Shown one piece after another: positions 8,019 to 18,615 of a stretch of 64,000 bases of DNA (its first letter is position 1; each line of letters starts with the position of its first letter). Source of the stretch: Microbacterium oxydans (GTDB taxonomy: Bacteria; Actinomycetota; Actinomycetes; Actinomycetales; Microbacteriaceae); NCBI RefSeq assembly GCF_000956405.1, contig NZ_JYIV01000022.1:97767-161766 (forward strand), in the 5' to 3' direction. Below the pieces are notes generated by a model that was given only the letters and a program-made list of their open reading frames with translations, searched no databases and was not told where the DNA came from. Made by a program: the position numbers and the translations under genes.

Positions 8019-9251
8019 TCAGCTGTCGAGAAGGAGATCCGAGGCCCGCGGGCTCAGGACCGAGTCGAGCACCACGCACGCCGCACCCACCGCACCGACG
8101 TCATCGCCCACCACCGTGCCGTCGACCGGAAGCGTGCGTATCGCACGGGTCGCACTGGCCCGATCGAGCCTGTCGGGGATCTCTGCCAGGTAGACATCGG
8201 CGAGCCGTGACCAGAACGGCCCGCCGAAGACGACACGGTCGACGTCGAGCATGTTGGTGAGCGCCGCCGTCAGCACCGTGATGTGCGCGGCAGAGCGCCG
8301 GAGCACCTCCACAGCCGCCTCGTTCCCGGCGGCCGCTCGTTCGCACAGCTGCCCGAACCGCTCATCGACGGCCGCGGCATCGCTCGTCTGATGCGCATCG
8401 TCGAACACTCCCGCCCTTTCCGCCTGCTCGACGATCGCCTGCGGGGTGCACACCACCTCGACGCATCCGCGGGCCCCGCACGCGCAGGACGGCCCGTCGG
8501 GGTCGACGATGATGTGGCCGATCTCGCCGATGTTGCGCGTGCTCCCGCGGACGGCCTCGCCATCGCGCGCGAGGGCAGCGCCGATCCCGATCCCCAGGTA
8601 GATGAAGACGAACGAGTCGTCCGCCGACTCCCGCCGCGTCCAGAGCTCGCCGACTGCAGCCGACGTCGTGTCCTTCTCCAGCACGACCGGCAGACCCGTC
8701 GCCTCCGCAAGCACCGCGCGCAACGGCACGCGGTGCCACCCCGTGAGCTTCGGCGGGTCGATGACGGTGCCCAACTCCGCATCGAGCGGGCCGGGAGCCG
8801 CAACCCCCACCCCGGCGATCCGTGAGCGATCGACACCCGAGCCCGCGATCAACGCGTCGATGGTCGTCGCCATGGCCTCGACGATCCGAGGCGGGTCCTC
8901 CGCAGGGGTGCGCACGCTCACGCGCCGCACGACGGCCCCTGACAGGTCGAGCAGCACGAACGTCATCAGGGCCGGATCAAGATGGACCCCGACAGCGAAG
9001 CGGCTGTCCGCCACCAGACGCAGGGTGACGCGCGGCTTGCCCGGTCCGTTGATCGTTCGGCCCGCTTCCCTGATGAACCCGTCATCGAGGAGTCTGCGGG
9101 TGATGTTCGTCACCGTCTGCGCCGAGAGGCGCGTCGCTGTCGAGAGCTCGATCCTGCTGAGCCCCTCGCCGGACTGCCGGATGGCCTCCAGGATCACGGA
9201 CTGGTTGAAGTCGCCCATGCGCGGAAGATTGGTGCCACGACGAGTTGCCAT
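8019..9251 (-). CDS. ROK family transcriptional regulator
   Basis: 410 residues: N-terminal winged helix-turn-helix (about 15-65, with LSRIELSTATRLSAQTVTNI) followed by a glucokinase-like ROK domain. The ROK zinc motif is intact: EIGH with His246, then CACGARGC with Cys256, Cys258 and Cys263. Asp194 in LEKDTTSAAVGE sits where sugar kinases keep the catalytic Asp. Such proteins repress sugar-uptake or catabolic genes and respond to a sugar or sugar phosphate. The ATG at 9251 is chosen because the HTH begins directly after it; 19 further residues upstream are open but lack family similarity. No sugar operon is adjacent, so its target is probably elsewhere or lost. Confidence 0.88.
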   Translation of the reverse strand: MATRRGTNLPRMGDFNQSVILEAIRQSGEGLSRIELSTATRLSAQTVTNITRRLLDDGFIREAGRTINGPGKPRVTLRLVADSRFAVGVHLDPALMTFVLLDLSGAVVRRVSVRTPAEDPPRIVEAMATTIDALIAGSGVDRSRIAGVGVAAPGPLDAELGTVIDPPKLTGWHRVPLRAVLAEATGLPVVLEKDTTSAAVGELWTRRESADDSFVFIYLGIGIGAALARDGEAVRGSTRNIGEIGHIIVDPDGPSCACGARGCVEVVCTPQAIVEQAERAGVFDDAHQTSDAAAVDERFGQLCERAAAGNEAAVEVLRRSAAHITVLTAALTNMLDVDRVVFGGPFWSRLADVYLAEIPDRLDRASATRAIRTLPVDGTVVGDDVGAVGAACVVLDSVLSPRASDLLLDS

Positions 9252-9550
9252 CGTCCAATGATGGCCTATCGGGGCTGAAATCGTGTCCCCCAAAATACCT
9301 ACAGACAATGTTCGCGCGAACCATCAGACTGAGGGGGACGCTTCGCGTTCGGCTGGTCTCTCTGTCCCAGGGTAGACAGACGCTGACTGGCCACCAGCGG
9401 ACGGTTTTCGGGTAACTGTCCGCACGGAGAGGGGCAGGCGGATTCGCCGCCCCTCTCCCACTCTCACCATCCTCGACTCCGGTCACCTCCCCAGGCCGGG
9501 GCCGAGGACGTGCTCCGATCTCCCCGTTCGGCGGTGCCTCAGCGCGGGAC
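9252..9550. other. ROK promoter region and 3' end of kinase operon
   Basis: 299 nt without a gene. It contains a strong hairpin at 9426-9458 and, 60 nt upstream of the ROK start, the perfect palindrome TTCGCGCGAA (9311-9320), which might be an autoregulatory operator. No plausible small coding frame is visible. Confidence 0.5.
9426..9458 (-). terminator. Terminator of response-regulator/kinase operon
   Basis: GGAGAGGGGC (9426-9435) pairs with GCCCCTCTCC (9449-9458), and GGCG (9437-9440) with CGCC (9445-9448): a 14-bp stem with one bulged A and a GATT loop. It lies 93 nt past the stop of the leftward operon and ahead of the ROK promoter. Confidence 0.65.
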
Positions 9551-10555
9551 TCAGCGTGGGATCTCGTGCCAGAGGTCGACGGCATCGTCATCGCCCGACG
9601 CCCGAGCTCCTGCGCGGCCGACCACGGTGACCGCGACGCGAGGATCGCGTGCGGAACGGATGATCAGGCGAGCAGTCTGCGCGCGGCTGAGCACGACCGC
9701 CAGCTCGTCCCTGATCTGTTCGCGACGCATCTCGTCGATCCCGTCGAATCCACCCTCGTCGAAAACCGTCACCACCACGCCCCGGCGTCGTGCCGCCTCG
9801 ATCGCGTTGCGCACGGCATCATTGAGCAGATCGGCTCCACGCAACTCGTCCCGCAACCTGCCCTCGGCGAGTCGAGCGTCCATCCGCTCCTGGTCGTCCA
9901 AGGCGCCCCGCGCCGCGACGACCCTGCTCAGGACGGGACCGGCGACCGCCAGCGCGAACTGCGTGCGCAGGCGCCGCTCCCGCTGACGCACCCGCTGCGT
10001 CGCATGCCACGCGGACACCGCCTGCTGGATCTCGGCGAGCCGCTCGGTGTCGCGCACAGCACGATCCCAGAACATCACGAGGAGCCGAGCGACCGCCACC
10101 CACATGATGGAGCCGACGAGCCCGAGGTTCAGGGCCACGACGAATCCCAGATATGCCGAGGCACTCACCACGAGGACTCCGAGAAGAAGCACCCCGATCA
10201 GAGCCCGCCTCCGGACGACGCACACGACCCCGAGGAGCCCCAGTGCGCCGATGTACCACGTGGCGAAGGGGGCAGTCCGGTCTGCCGGGTCGAGCGACAC
10301 GGTGACGAGGGTGGGGATGAGCGCACTCGCGACCAGTGCGAGGACGGCGGACCACATGGGCATCCTCACCACCGCGCCGGTCCCGAGGATCGCGATGTTC
10401 ACCACCACGAGGTAGATGCCGATCGCGAGCACCATCAGCAGCGGAGCCGTCGGCTGCTCGATCCACCAGATCCCTCGGGCGACGAAGTACAGCGCGAAGC
10501 CGACGGCGAGGGAGGTCGCGACACTCCGCACGGTGCGGTTCACGAGCGCTCCCAT
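9551..10555 (-). CDS. Membrane protein resembling a degenerate histidine kinase
   Basis: 334 residues with about six membrane segments in residues 11-160, then a helical region and a cytosolic tail. The tail lines up by eye with the transmitter of the neighbouring kinase: residues ~198-255 correspond to its dimerisation helices and ~258-315 to its ATPase core, ending in the same kind of strand (VAVTVVGRAG against IGVTVSDTG). The phospho-accepting HD is replaced by AGPVL, and the Asn box and DTGSG loop are absent, so it should bind neither ATP nor phosphate. The start is either ATG 10555 (16-nt overlap with the kinase gene) or GTG 10543 (GTGA overlap). It may modulate the kinase (inference). 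Confidence 0.75.
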   Translation of the reverse strand: MGALVNRTVRSVATSLAVGFALYFVARGIWWIEQPTAPLLMVLAIGIYLVVVNIAILGTGAVVRMPMWSAVLALVASALIPTLVTVSLDPADRTAPFATWYIGALGLLGVVCVVRRRALIGVLLLGVLVVSASAYLGFVVALNLGLVGSIMWVAVARLLVMFWDRAVRDTERLAEIQQAVSAWHATQRVRQRERRLRTQFALAVAGPVLSRVVAARGALDDQERMDARLAEGRLRDELRGADLLNDAVRNAIEAARRRGVVVTVFDEGGFDGIDEMRREQIRDELAVVLSRAQTARLIIRSARDPRVAVTVVGRAGARASGDDDAVDLWHEIPR

Positions 10556-11775
10556 CCCAGGACGACCGTCGTCCCGTGCTCGTCGGAGAGGATGTGGGCC
10601 GTGCCGGCCACTCCCGCCATGCGCGCGAAGATCGACGCACGGATCCCGAGTCGGTCGGCACCGATCGACTCGACGTCGAATCCCGATCCGGTGTCGGAGA
10701 CCGTCACGCCGATGCCCTCGTCGCCGTGACCTTCGACGATGATGTGAAGTCCGCGTCCACCCGCATGGGACACCGCGTTGCCGATCGCCTGACGTGCCGC
10801 GAGCACCAGGGCGCGGGCGGCGCGTCCGGGGATGAGTCCGATACCCCCGCGCTCCTCCACGATCGCGTCCGCGCCGAGTTCGGACAGCGCCCGGCGCAGC
10901 TCGACCACGATCTGCCCCGTTCCGACCGGCTCGTCGCTCCCCTCCTGTGCGACGGCGGCCTCGGTGTTCGCGAGGCGAGTGAGAGCCTCCCGTGCCATCG
11001 CCACGGCCAGCTCCCTGGCGCGCTCGCCCTCGGCACGCTCTGCGGCGATCAGAGCGGCCAGGACGCTGTCGTGCATCAGAGCGGACATCGCCGCCCGCTC
11101 CTCCTCGGCCGCAGCCGCTGCCGCAGCCGTGGAATACGACGCGACCGCCTGTCCCCTGGCCTCGTCGACCCCGGCGGCGACCGAACGGAACATCCATCCG
11201 AGCGAGACGATCACCACGCCGAGGATGAGAGTGAACGACACGTCGAAGGCGGTCGTCACCCAGAAGTCGCGCGAGAACTCCCCCTGGACGAGACGGACAT
11301 AGCCGTAGACGAACGGCATCCCTGCCGCCCAGGCGAACTGCAGCGCCAAAGGGAAAGCGAGCATCGCCGCGACGACCCCGACGTTGACGAGGAAGAAGAT
11401 CCACGGCTGCTCGCCCGCTCCCTTGTCGGAGGGATCGACGACCGTCGGCCATGCGGCGAGCGCCAGCACGTAGACCACGGCGAAGATCCCGGAGAAGGTC
11501 CGCACCCCGCGCCCGATGAGGCATGCCACGAGCATCGCGACCAGTGGCACGAACACCACGCACAGCGTGACGACGTGTGCGGTGTCCGCGCTGGACAGAG
11601 ATGCCACGGCGGAGACCAGCGCCTGTCCGCCGAGGACAGCCGAGCCGATCGCGACCACGATGGCGAGGATCCGCTCCATGCGCTTGCCGGTGAAGCGTTC
11701 GTACGCCGTCTCCGTGCTGCCGGGAGAAGGAATCTTGCTCCAGGCGTCGCGGATGCTCAGCGGCTCAGCGGCCAC
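10540..11775 (-). CDS. Sensor histidine kinase (HisKA_3 / NarX class)
   Basis: 411 residues from a GTG start. Membrane segments occupy roughly residues 36-195 (about six), followed by the DHp region with His235 in SALMHDSVLAAL and a GHKL ATPase domain with Asn333 in IGNAVSH and DTGSGFD at 361-367. The D-box and N-box are intact, so it should autophosphorylate. There is no large extracellular domain, so the signal is probably sensed within or at the membrane. It overlaps the upstream response-regulator gene by 11 nt and the downstream pseudo-kinase gene by 4-16 nt, so all three proteins are made from one message. Confidence 0.9.
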   Translation of the reverse strand: MAAEPLSIRDAWSKIPSPGSTETAYERFTGKRMERILAIVVAIGSAVLGGQALVSAVASLSSADTAHVVTLCVVFVPLVAMLVACLIGRGVRTFSGIFAVVYVLALAAWPTVVDPSDKGAGEQPWIFFLVNVGVVAAMLAFPLALQFAWAAGMPFVYGYVRLVQGEFSRDFWVTTAFDVSFTLILGVVIVSLGWMFRSVAAGVDEARGQAVASYSTAAAAAAAEEERAAMSALMHDSVLAALIAAERAEGERARELAVAMAREALTRLANTEAAVAQEGSDEPVGTGQIVVELRRALSELGADAIVEERGGIGLIPGRAARALVLAARQAIGNAVSHAGGRGLHIIVEGHGDEGIGVTVSDTGSGFDVESIGADRLGIRASIFARMAGVAGTAHILSDEHGTTVVLGWERS

Positions 11776-12424
11776 CGAGTGCCTCGTCGGCCGTGACGAT
11801 CCCGTCCTCCATCGCCCGGCGGAGCAGGTCGACCTTCGTCGGTGCCGGTCGCCCGACCTCCACGTACTTCACGCGGATGCGGGTGATGTTCTCCTTGGCG
11901 GTCGAGTAGGCGACCCCCAGCTTCTCGGCGACGGCCTTCAAGGGCAGACCCGTCGCGTACAGCCGGAGGACCTCCCGTTCGCGGGTGGCCAGCTGCGCAT
12001 CGGCGAACGCCCGGTCTCCGTCGACGGCGCTCGCCCATTCCACGTTGTTGAGGGCCTCACCCTGCGCCACGGTGCGGATCGCGTCCAGCACGTCGTCGAG
12101 TGCGGACGACTTGCTCACCACGCCCGCGGCCCCGGCGGAGAGGGCTTCCCGCACGGCTGCAGGACGATCCGCCACGCTGTGGATCACGACGCTCGCGCCG
12201 TCGTTCACGAGCGATGTGACGTTCTCGGTCACGGTCGTGCCGTCACCGAGCGTGAGGTCGAGCACGACGACATCCGCCGGTGCGGCCTTCGACGCCTTCC
12301 GCCACTCGATGTACGACGACACGGTGCTTCCGGAGAAGACCACGGTCTGCGAATCCCGCGCGCACGCGGCCTCGAGGCCGAGGCGAACGGACTCGTGATC
12401 GTCGATGAGTGCGACCGTGCTCAT
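11765..12424 (-). CDS. NarL/LuxR-type response regulator
   Basis: 219 residues. The receiver domain has Asp8, Asp9 and the phospho-acceptor Asp56 (VVVLDLTLGDG), and a Lys in VVSKSS. The C-terminal LuxR-type HTH (about 148-205) contains LATREREVLRLYATGLPLKA. It is the first gene of the three-gene leftward operon and the cognate partner of the kinase behind it. Targets are unknown; autoregulation is likely but no operator was identified. Confidence 0.92.
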   Translation of the reverse strand: MSTVALIDDHESVRLGLEAACARDSQTVVFSGSTVSSYIEWRKASKAAPADVVVLDLTLGDGTTVTENVTSLVNDGASVVIHSVADRPAAVREALSAGAAGVVSKSSALDDVLDAIRTVAQGEALNNVEWASAVDGDRAFADAQLATREREVLRLYATGLPLKAVAEKLGVAYSTAKENITRIRVKYVEVGRPAPTKVDLLRRAMEDGIVTADEALGGR

Positions 12425-12465
12425 TCCCTCAGCCTACTGAGTCCCCTCGGAAGGCCGTGGATCCC

Positions 12466-13713
12466 TCATCGGGTGAGCAGCGCCACGACCTCGAAATGGT
12501 GCGAGTGGGGGAAGAGATCGAAGCCGCGAAGACGGTCGACGTTCCACCCGAGCGTGCGGAAGGTGCCGAGGTCACGTGCGAGTGCCACCGGGTCGCACGC
12601 GACGTACGCGATGGCATCGGGAGCGAGCCCGTGGATCGCCTCGACCACCTGACGCCCTGCTCCGGCGCGAGGCGGGTCGAGCACGACGGCGCCGGCCCGG
12701 CCTCCGCCCTTCCGCGTGACCAGGAACCGATCGACCCGCGCCGTCACCGCCTCCACCTGGAGGGCGGCGAGGTTCGCGGCCGCATGCTGAGTGGCGCGTG
12801 CGCTCGACTCGACCGTCACGATCTCCGTGCCGCCGAGGTCGGCCAGGGTCGCCGCGAACAAGCCGACACCGCCGTACAGGTCGAAGTGGGTCTTCTGGTC
12901 GTCGACATGACCGTCGAGGATGCCGTAGACGGCGGCGTCGAGCACCGAGGCCGCGCGTGGGTGGACCTGCCAGAAGCCGGTGGAGTCCACCTCGAAGCGA
13001 CGATCGTTGACCACTTCGTGGATCACCTCGGGGGCCGGCCGCTTGCGGAAGCCCCTCTGCACGCGCGGAGCGCGCTCGGTCTCCTCGCGACGGATGATGC
13101 GCACGGTGCCGTCGGCGGGCTCCACGAGCTCGATGCGACCGGGAGCCTCCCCGCTCAGCGCGAGGGCCGCCGCGGCAATCGCCGGCCGCGCCAGCGGGTA
13201 CGACGTGACCGGCACGACGCGGTGGCTGCGCGACGCGTACGGTCCGACCGTGCCCGTGTCGTCGACGTGCAGCGTGACCCGGGTGCGCCATCCGAGACCG
13301 TCTCCGGACTCCACGGGCTCGATCTCCGGCGCGATGAGACCGTTCCCCGCGAATCGGTCGAGGGCCTCGGTCAGCACGCGTCGCTTGAGCTCACGCTGGT
13401 GGTCGAGATCGATGTGCCCGAGGTCGGCGCCGCCCGGACGATCGACGGGGTCACGGGATACGTCGGCTTCAGCCCAGATGTGGGGGCGGCGGTGCTCCGA
13501 CGCTTCCAACACCTCGATCGTCTCGGCCCTCCAGAAGCTTCGGGTGTCGGCGTCGGCCCCTTCCTGCGGAGCGATCAGGCGGGCACGGACGCGCTCACCG
13601 GGGACGGCATCGGACACGAAGACCACGCGCCCCTCGTGGCGGGCGATGAACGTGCCCCCGTGCGCGATGCCGGTGATGTCGAGTTCGAGCACGTCGGCTG
13701 GGGAGGAAGTCAT
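12466..13713 (-). CDS. TrmA/RlmD-like uridine-5 RNA methyltransferase
   Basis: 415 residues. An N-terminal TRAM-like beta barrel (about 1-60) is followed by a class I SAM-dependent fold that methylates C5 of uridine in tRNA or rRNA. Motifs visible: VVLDPPRAGAG, the catalytic Cys373 in YVACDPVALARDL and the base Glu408 in FPHSHHFE. The iron-sulfur cysteines found in some RlmD/RlmC proteins are not evident. The start is ATG 13713 (MTSSPADV); a longer in-frame extension upstream is Arg/Pro-rich and not conserved-looking. It is divergent from maf by 14 nt, so the promoters must overlap. Confidence 0.88.
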   Translation of the reverse strand: MTSSPADVLELDITGIAHGGTFIARHEGRVVFVSDAVPGERVRARLIAPQEGADADTRSFWRAETIEVLEASEHRRPHIWAEADVSRDPVDRPGGADLGHIDLDHQRELKRRVLTEALDRFAGNGLIAPEIEPVESGDGLGWRTRVTLHVDDTGTVGPYASRSHRVVPVTSYPLARPAIAAAALALSGEAPGRIELVEPADGTVRIIRREETERAPRVQRGFRKRPAPEVIHEVVNDRRFEVDSTGFWQVHPRAASVLDAAVYGILDGHVDDQKTHFDLYGGVGLFAATLADLGGTEIVTVESSARATQHAAANLAALQVEAVTARVDRFLVTRKGGGRAGAVVLDPPRAGAGRQVVEAIHGLAPDAIAYVACDPVALARDLGTFRTLGWNVDRLRGFDLFPHSHHFEVVALLTR

Positions 13714-13727
13714 CCTTCGAGGATACG

Positions 13728-14375
13728 GTGGTGGACATGCGCGTCTGCCTCGCCTCCACCTCACCCGCCCGACTCATGCTGCTGCGCCAGGCGGGCATCG
13801 AGCCGCTCACACTGTCTCCGGACGTGGACGAGGACGCCGTCGCCGCCGCTGCGGAGGCGGAGCGGGGCGCGCCGCTTCCTCCCGAGGAGCTGGTGCTGCT
13901 GCTCGCTCGAGCGAAGGCCTCCGCCGTGGCGCAGAGTCTCGTCGAGGACGGGGGCTTCGACGGCCTGGTGATCGGCGGCGACTCGATGTTCGAGCTCGGC
14001 GGGCGCGTCTACGGCAAGCCGTACACCCCGGAAGAGGCGACCAGGCGCTGGCGAGAGATGCGCGGAGCGACGGGCATCCTGCACTCCGGCCATTCCGTCT
14101 TCCGCGTGGCCCCCGGCGCCGAGCCCCGGGAAGCCACCGCCGTCGCCGAGGCCGCCGTGACCTTCGCCTCCGACGTGACGGACGCCGAGATCGCCGCGTA
14201 CGTCGCTTCAGGGGAACCGCTGCTCGTGGCGGGAGCCTTCACCGTCGACAGCCTGGGCGGCGCCTTCATCACGCGTGTAGAGGGCGACCCGTCGACCGTC
14301 GTCGGCATGTCCCTGTCGACGGTGCGCCGCCTCGCCGCGGAGCTCGGTGTTCGTTGGACCGACCTCTGGTCGTAG
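13728..14375 (+). CDS. maf: Maf family nucleoside triphosphate pyrophosphatase
   Basis: Up to 215 residues. Maf proteins hydrolyse non-canonical or excess nucleoside triphosphates to monophosphates. The signature STSPARLMLLRQAGI lies at the N-terminus, and VIGGDSMFELGGRVYGKP carries the catalytic Asp and substrate-binding residues. GTG 13728, GTG 13731 and ATG 13737 are in frame; GAGG at 13719-13722 best serves one of the GTG codons. It lies upstream of the carboxylase alpha gene, as in many actinobacteria. Confidence 0.9.
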   Translation: MVDMRVCLASTSPARLMLLRQAGIEPLTLSPDVDEDAVAAAAEAERGAPLPPEELVLLLARAKASAVAQSLVEDGGFDGLVIGGDSMFELGGRVYGKPYTPEEATRRWREMRGATGILHSGHSVFRVAPGAEPREATAVAEAAVTFASDVTDAEIAAYVASGEPLLVAGAFTVDSLGGAFITRVEGDPSTVVGMSLSTVRRLAAELGVRWTDLWS

Positions 14376-14453
14376 ACTCCCCTCCACGTTTTCCCGACTT
14401 TCTTGTGGGGAGTCGTCAAAGGGATCGGGGTCGTTCTCGCTAGGCTGACAAGC

Positions 14454-16220
<1,767 letters not shown>

Positions 16221-16230
16221 TCGTCCCGCT

Positions 16231-16276
16231 GGTACGGCAAAGGCGCCCCACTACGGTGGGGCGCCTTTGCCGTACC
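16231..16276. terminator. Bidirectional terminator between accA3 and lpdA
   Basis: Perfect 21-bp inverted repeat (16231-16251 and 16256-16276) around a TACG tetraloop, with AAAGG/CCTTT inside the stem. It separates convergent genes and can serve both. It is the strongest hairpin in the window. Confidence 0.9.
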
Positions 16277-16284
16277 TGCAGGGG

Positions 16285-17733
16285 CTACGAGATGTTCACC
16301 AGGTGCATCGCCCTGCTCGCGTCGGTGATGCTGCTCGACAGCGAGGGGTACGCAGCGAAGACGCGCGAGACCTGATCGACCGTGAGGCGACGCTCGACGG
16401 CGACCGCGATCGGATAGATCAGCTCCGAGGCCTTCGGAGCGACGATCACACCGCCGATCACCGTGCCGGAGCCCTTCCGTGCGATGAGCTTCACGAAGCC
16501 GTCCTTGATGCCCATCATCTTCGCGCGCGGGTTCGCCGCGAGAGGAAGCTTGTAGACCATGCCGTCCGCGACGCCGTCCTCGACGTCCTTGACTCCGTAG
16601 CCGACCGTCGCGATCTCGGGCGCGGTGAAGATGTTGGAAGTGATCTTGATCAGCTCCAACGGGATCACGATGTCGCCGAGCGCGTGGAACACCGCGGTGC
16701 GGCCCTGCATCGATGCGACGGACGCCAACGGGAAGAAGTTCGTGCAGTCACCCACCGCGTACACGTTGGGGACCGAGGTGCGCGCGACCTTGTTCACCCT
16801 GACGTGCCCGGAGTCGTCGAGCTCGACGCCGGCCTCCTCGAGACCGATGCCCGCCGTGTTCGGGATGGAACCGACGGCCATGAGGCAGTGGCTGCCCTCG
16901 ACCGTGCGCCCATCGGACAGCGTGACGGTCACTCCGTCACCCGTGACCTCGACCTTGTCGGCGCGCGACTTGGAGAGCACCTGCATGCCGCCACGCTTGA
17001 AGACCTTCTCCAGCACGGCGGCCGCGTCCTTGTCCTCGCCGGGGAGCACCTGCTCGCGGCTGGAGATCAGAGTCACCTTGGCGCCGAGGTTCATGTACGC
17101 GGAGGCGAACTCCGCTCCGGTCACACCGGATCCGACCACGATGAGGTGCTCGGGGAGAGCCTTCATGTCGTACAGCTGCGTCCACGTCAGGATGCGCTTG
17201 CCGTCGGGCTTCGCGGAATCCAGCTCGCGCGGCGAGGCGCCGACGGCGACGACGATGGTGTCGGCCTCGACCCGGTCGAAGTCGGTGCCGCCCTGGCCCG
17301 TCGAGACGACGATCGCCGTGGGGCCCTCGAGGCGTCCGTGACCGGACAGGATGCGCACGCCGGCCTCGAGGAGCGTCGCGCGCATGTCCTCGGACTGCTG
17401 ACCCGCGAGAGCCACGAGGCGCTTGTTCACGGCGGCGAGGTTGATCGCGATCTCCGGCTTCAGGGGGCGGGAGTGGTCGCCCTTGGCGTAGAAGTTCACA
17501 CCGAGATCACTGGCCTCGGAGATGGCGACGGCCGCATCCGCGGTGGCGATCAGGCTCTTCGAAGGCACGACGTCGGTGAGCACGGCTGATCCGCCGACCC
17601 CCACCCGCTCGACCAGGGTGACCTCGGCACCCAACTGGGCTGCCGCGAGGGCCGCCTCGTAGCCGCCGGGACCGCCGCCGAGCACGGCGACGCGCTGAGT
17701 GCGCTCGAAAGTGGTGGAAGACATGGAATCCAT
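16285..17733 (-). CDS. lpdA: LpdA-like NAD(P)H dehydrogenase lacking the redox disulfide
   Basis: 482-residue flavoprotein of the pyridine nucleotide-disulfide oxidoreductase fold. FAD-binding GGGPGGYEAALAAAQLG lies near the N-terminus, the NAD-binding GSGVTGAEFASAY in the middle, and YAVGDCTN marks the second FAD contact. Where lipoamide dehydrogenases have CxxxxC, this protein reads GGSAVLTDVVPSKSLI, with no cysteine. It therefore cannot use a dithiol cycle and is better read as a counterpart of M. tuberculosis LpdA (Rv3303c), a quinone reductase, than as an E3 subunit. ATG 17733 or 17724 could be the start. It is divergent from punA by only 48 nt. Confidence 0.88.
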   Translation of the reverse strand: MDSMSSTTFERTQRVAVLGGGPGGYEAALAAAQLGAEVTLVERVGVGGSAVLTDVVPSKSLIATADAAVAISEASDLGVNFYAKGDHSRPLKPEIAINLAAVNKRLVALAGQQSEDMRATLLEAGVRILSGHGRLEGPTAIVVSTGQGGTDFDRVEADTIVVAVGASPRELDSAKPDGKRILTWTQLYDMKALPEHLIVVGSGVTGAEFASAYMNLGAKVTLISSREQVLPGEDKDAAAVLEKVFKRGGMQVLSKSRADKVEVTGDGVTVTLSDGRTVEGSHCLMAVGSIPNTAGIGLEEAGVELDDSGHVRVNKVARTSVPNVYAVGDCTNFFPLASVASMQGRTAVFHALGDIVIPLELIKITSNIFTAPEIATVGYGVKDVEDGVADGMVYKLPLAANPRAKMMGIKDGFVKLIARKGSGTVIGGVIVAPKASELIYPIAVAVERRLTVDQVSRVFAAYPSLSSSITDASRAMHLVNIS

Positions 17734-17781
17734 TCTCGCGCAATCCTGGCACCCGAGCCTGCACCTTCCTAGAGTGGATCC

Positions 17782-18615
17782 ATGCCCGTAACGCACAGCA
17801 ACCCCCTCGACGACCCGACCGCGAACCCGTTCGAGGTGGCCGCGCAGGCCGCCGCCGACATCGCCCGTCTGACCGGCGTCGAGAGCCATGACATCGCCCT
17901 CACCCTCGGCAGCGGCTGGGGCAAGGCCGCCGACATCATCGGCGAGACCGTGGCGACGATTCCCGCGACCGAGGTCACCGGATTCTCGAAGCCCGCGCTC
18001 GAGGGCCACGTCGGGACGCTCCGCAGCATCCGCACGCCCGGCGGCAAGAACGTCCTGGTCATCGGTGCACGCACGCACTACTACGAGGCCCACGGCGTGC
18101 GCCGCGTGGTGCACAGCGTCCGCACCGCCGCCGCGACGGGCGCGAAGATCATGGTGCTCACGAACGGAGCGGGCGGCATCCGCGAGACCTGGACTCCCGG
18201 CCAGCCCGTGCTGATCAGCGATCACATCAACCTCACGGCCGATTCGCCGCTCGAAGGCGCCACGTTCGTCGACCTCACCGACCTCTACTCGAAGCGCCTT
18301 CGCGACATCGCCCGCTCGATCGACCCGGCGCTCGACGAGGGCGTCTACACGCAGTTCCGCGGGCCCCACTACGAGACTCCGGCGGAGGTGCAGATGGCGA
18401 AGCACATCGGCGGCCACATCGTCGGGATGTCCACCGCGCTCGAGGCGATCGCGGCCCGTGAGGCCGGCATGGAGATCCTCGGCTTCTCCCTGATCACCAA
18501 TCTCGCCGCGGGCATCCAGCAGACCCCGCTCAGCCATGCCGAGGTGATCGAAGCAGGACGCGAGGCTGAGCCCGTGATCTCCGCGCTCCTGGCCAGGGTG
18601 GTCGAGGCCCTGTGA
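17782..18615 (+). CDS. punA: Purine nucleoside phosphorylase (trimeric type)
   Basis: 277 residues. It cleaves purine (deoxy)nucleosides with phosphate to base plus (deoxy)ribose-1-phosphate. Motifs of the low-molecular-mass class are LTLGSGWG (phosphate), GARTHYYEAHG, NGAGGI, FRGPHYETPAE and SLITNLAAG (purine-site Asn). The gene overlaps the following phosphomutase by GTGA, which suggests direct hand-over of ribose-1-phosphate to the mutase. Confidence 0.93.
   Translation: MPVTHSNPLDDPTANPFEVAAQAAADIARLTGVESHDIALTLGSGWGKAADIIGETVATIPATEVTGFSKPALEGHVGTLRSIRTPGGKNVLVIGARTHYYEAHGVRRVVHSVRTAAATGAKIMVLTNGAGGIRETWTPGQPVLISDHINLTADSPLEGATFVDLTDLYSKRLRDIARSIDPALDEGVYTQFRGPHYETPAEVQMAKHIGGHIVGMSTALEAIAAREAGMEILGFSLITNLAAGIQQTPLSHAEVIEAGREAEPVISALLARVVEAL

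Noticed and set aside
8031..8045. AAGGAGAT resembling a strong ribosome-binding site
   Set aside because: It lies inside the 3' end of the ROK gene on the opposite strand and no start codon or open frame follows.
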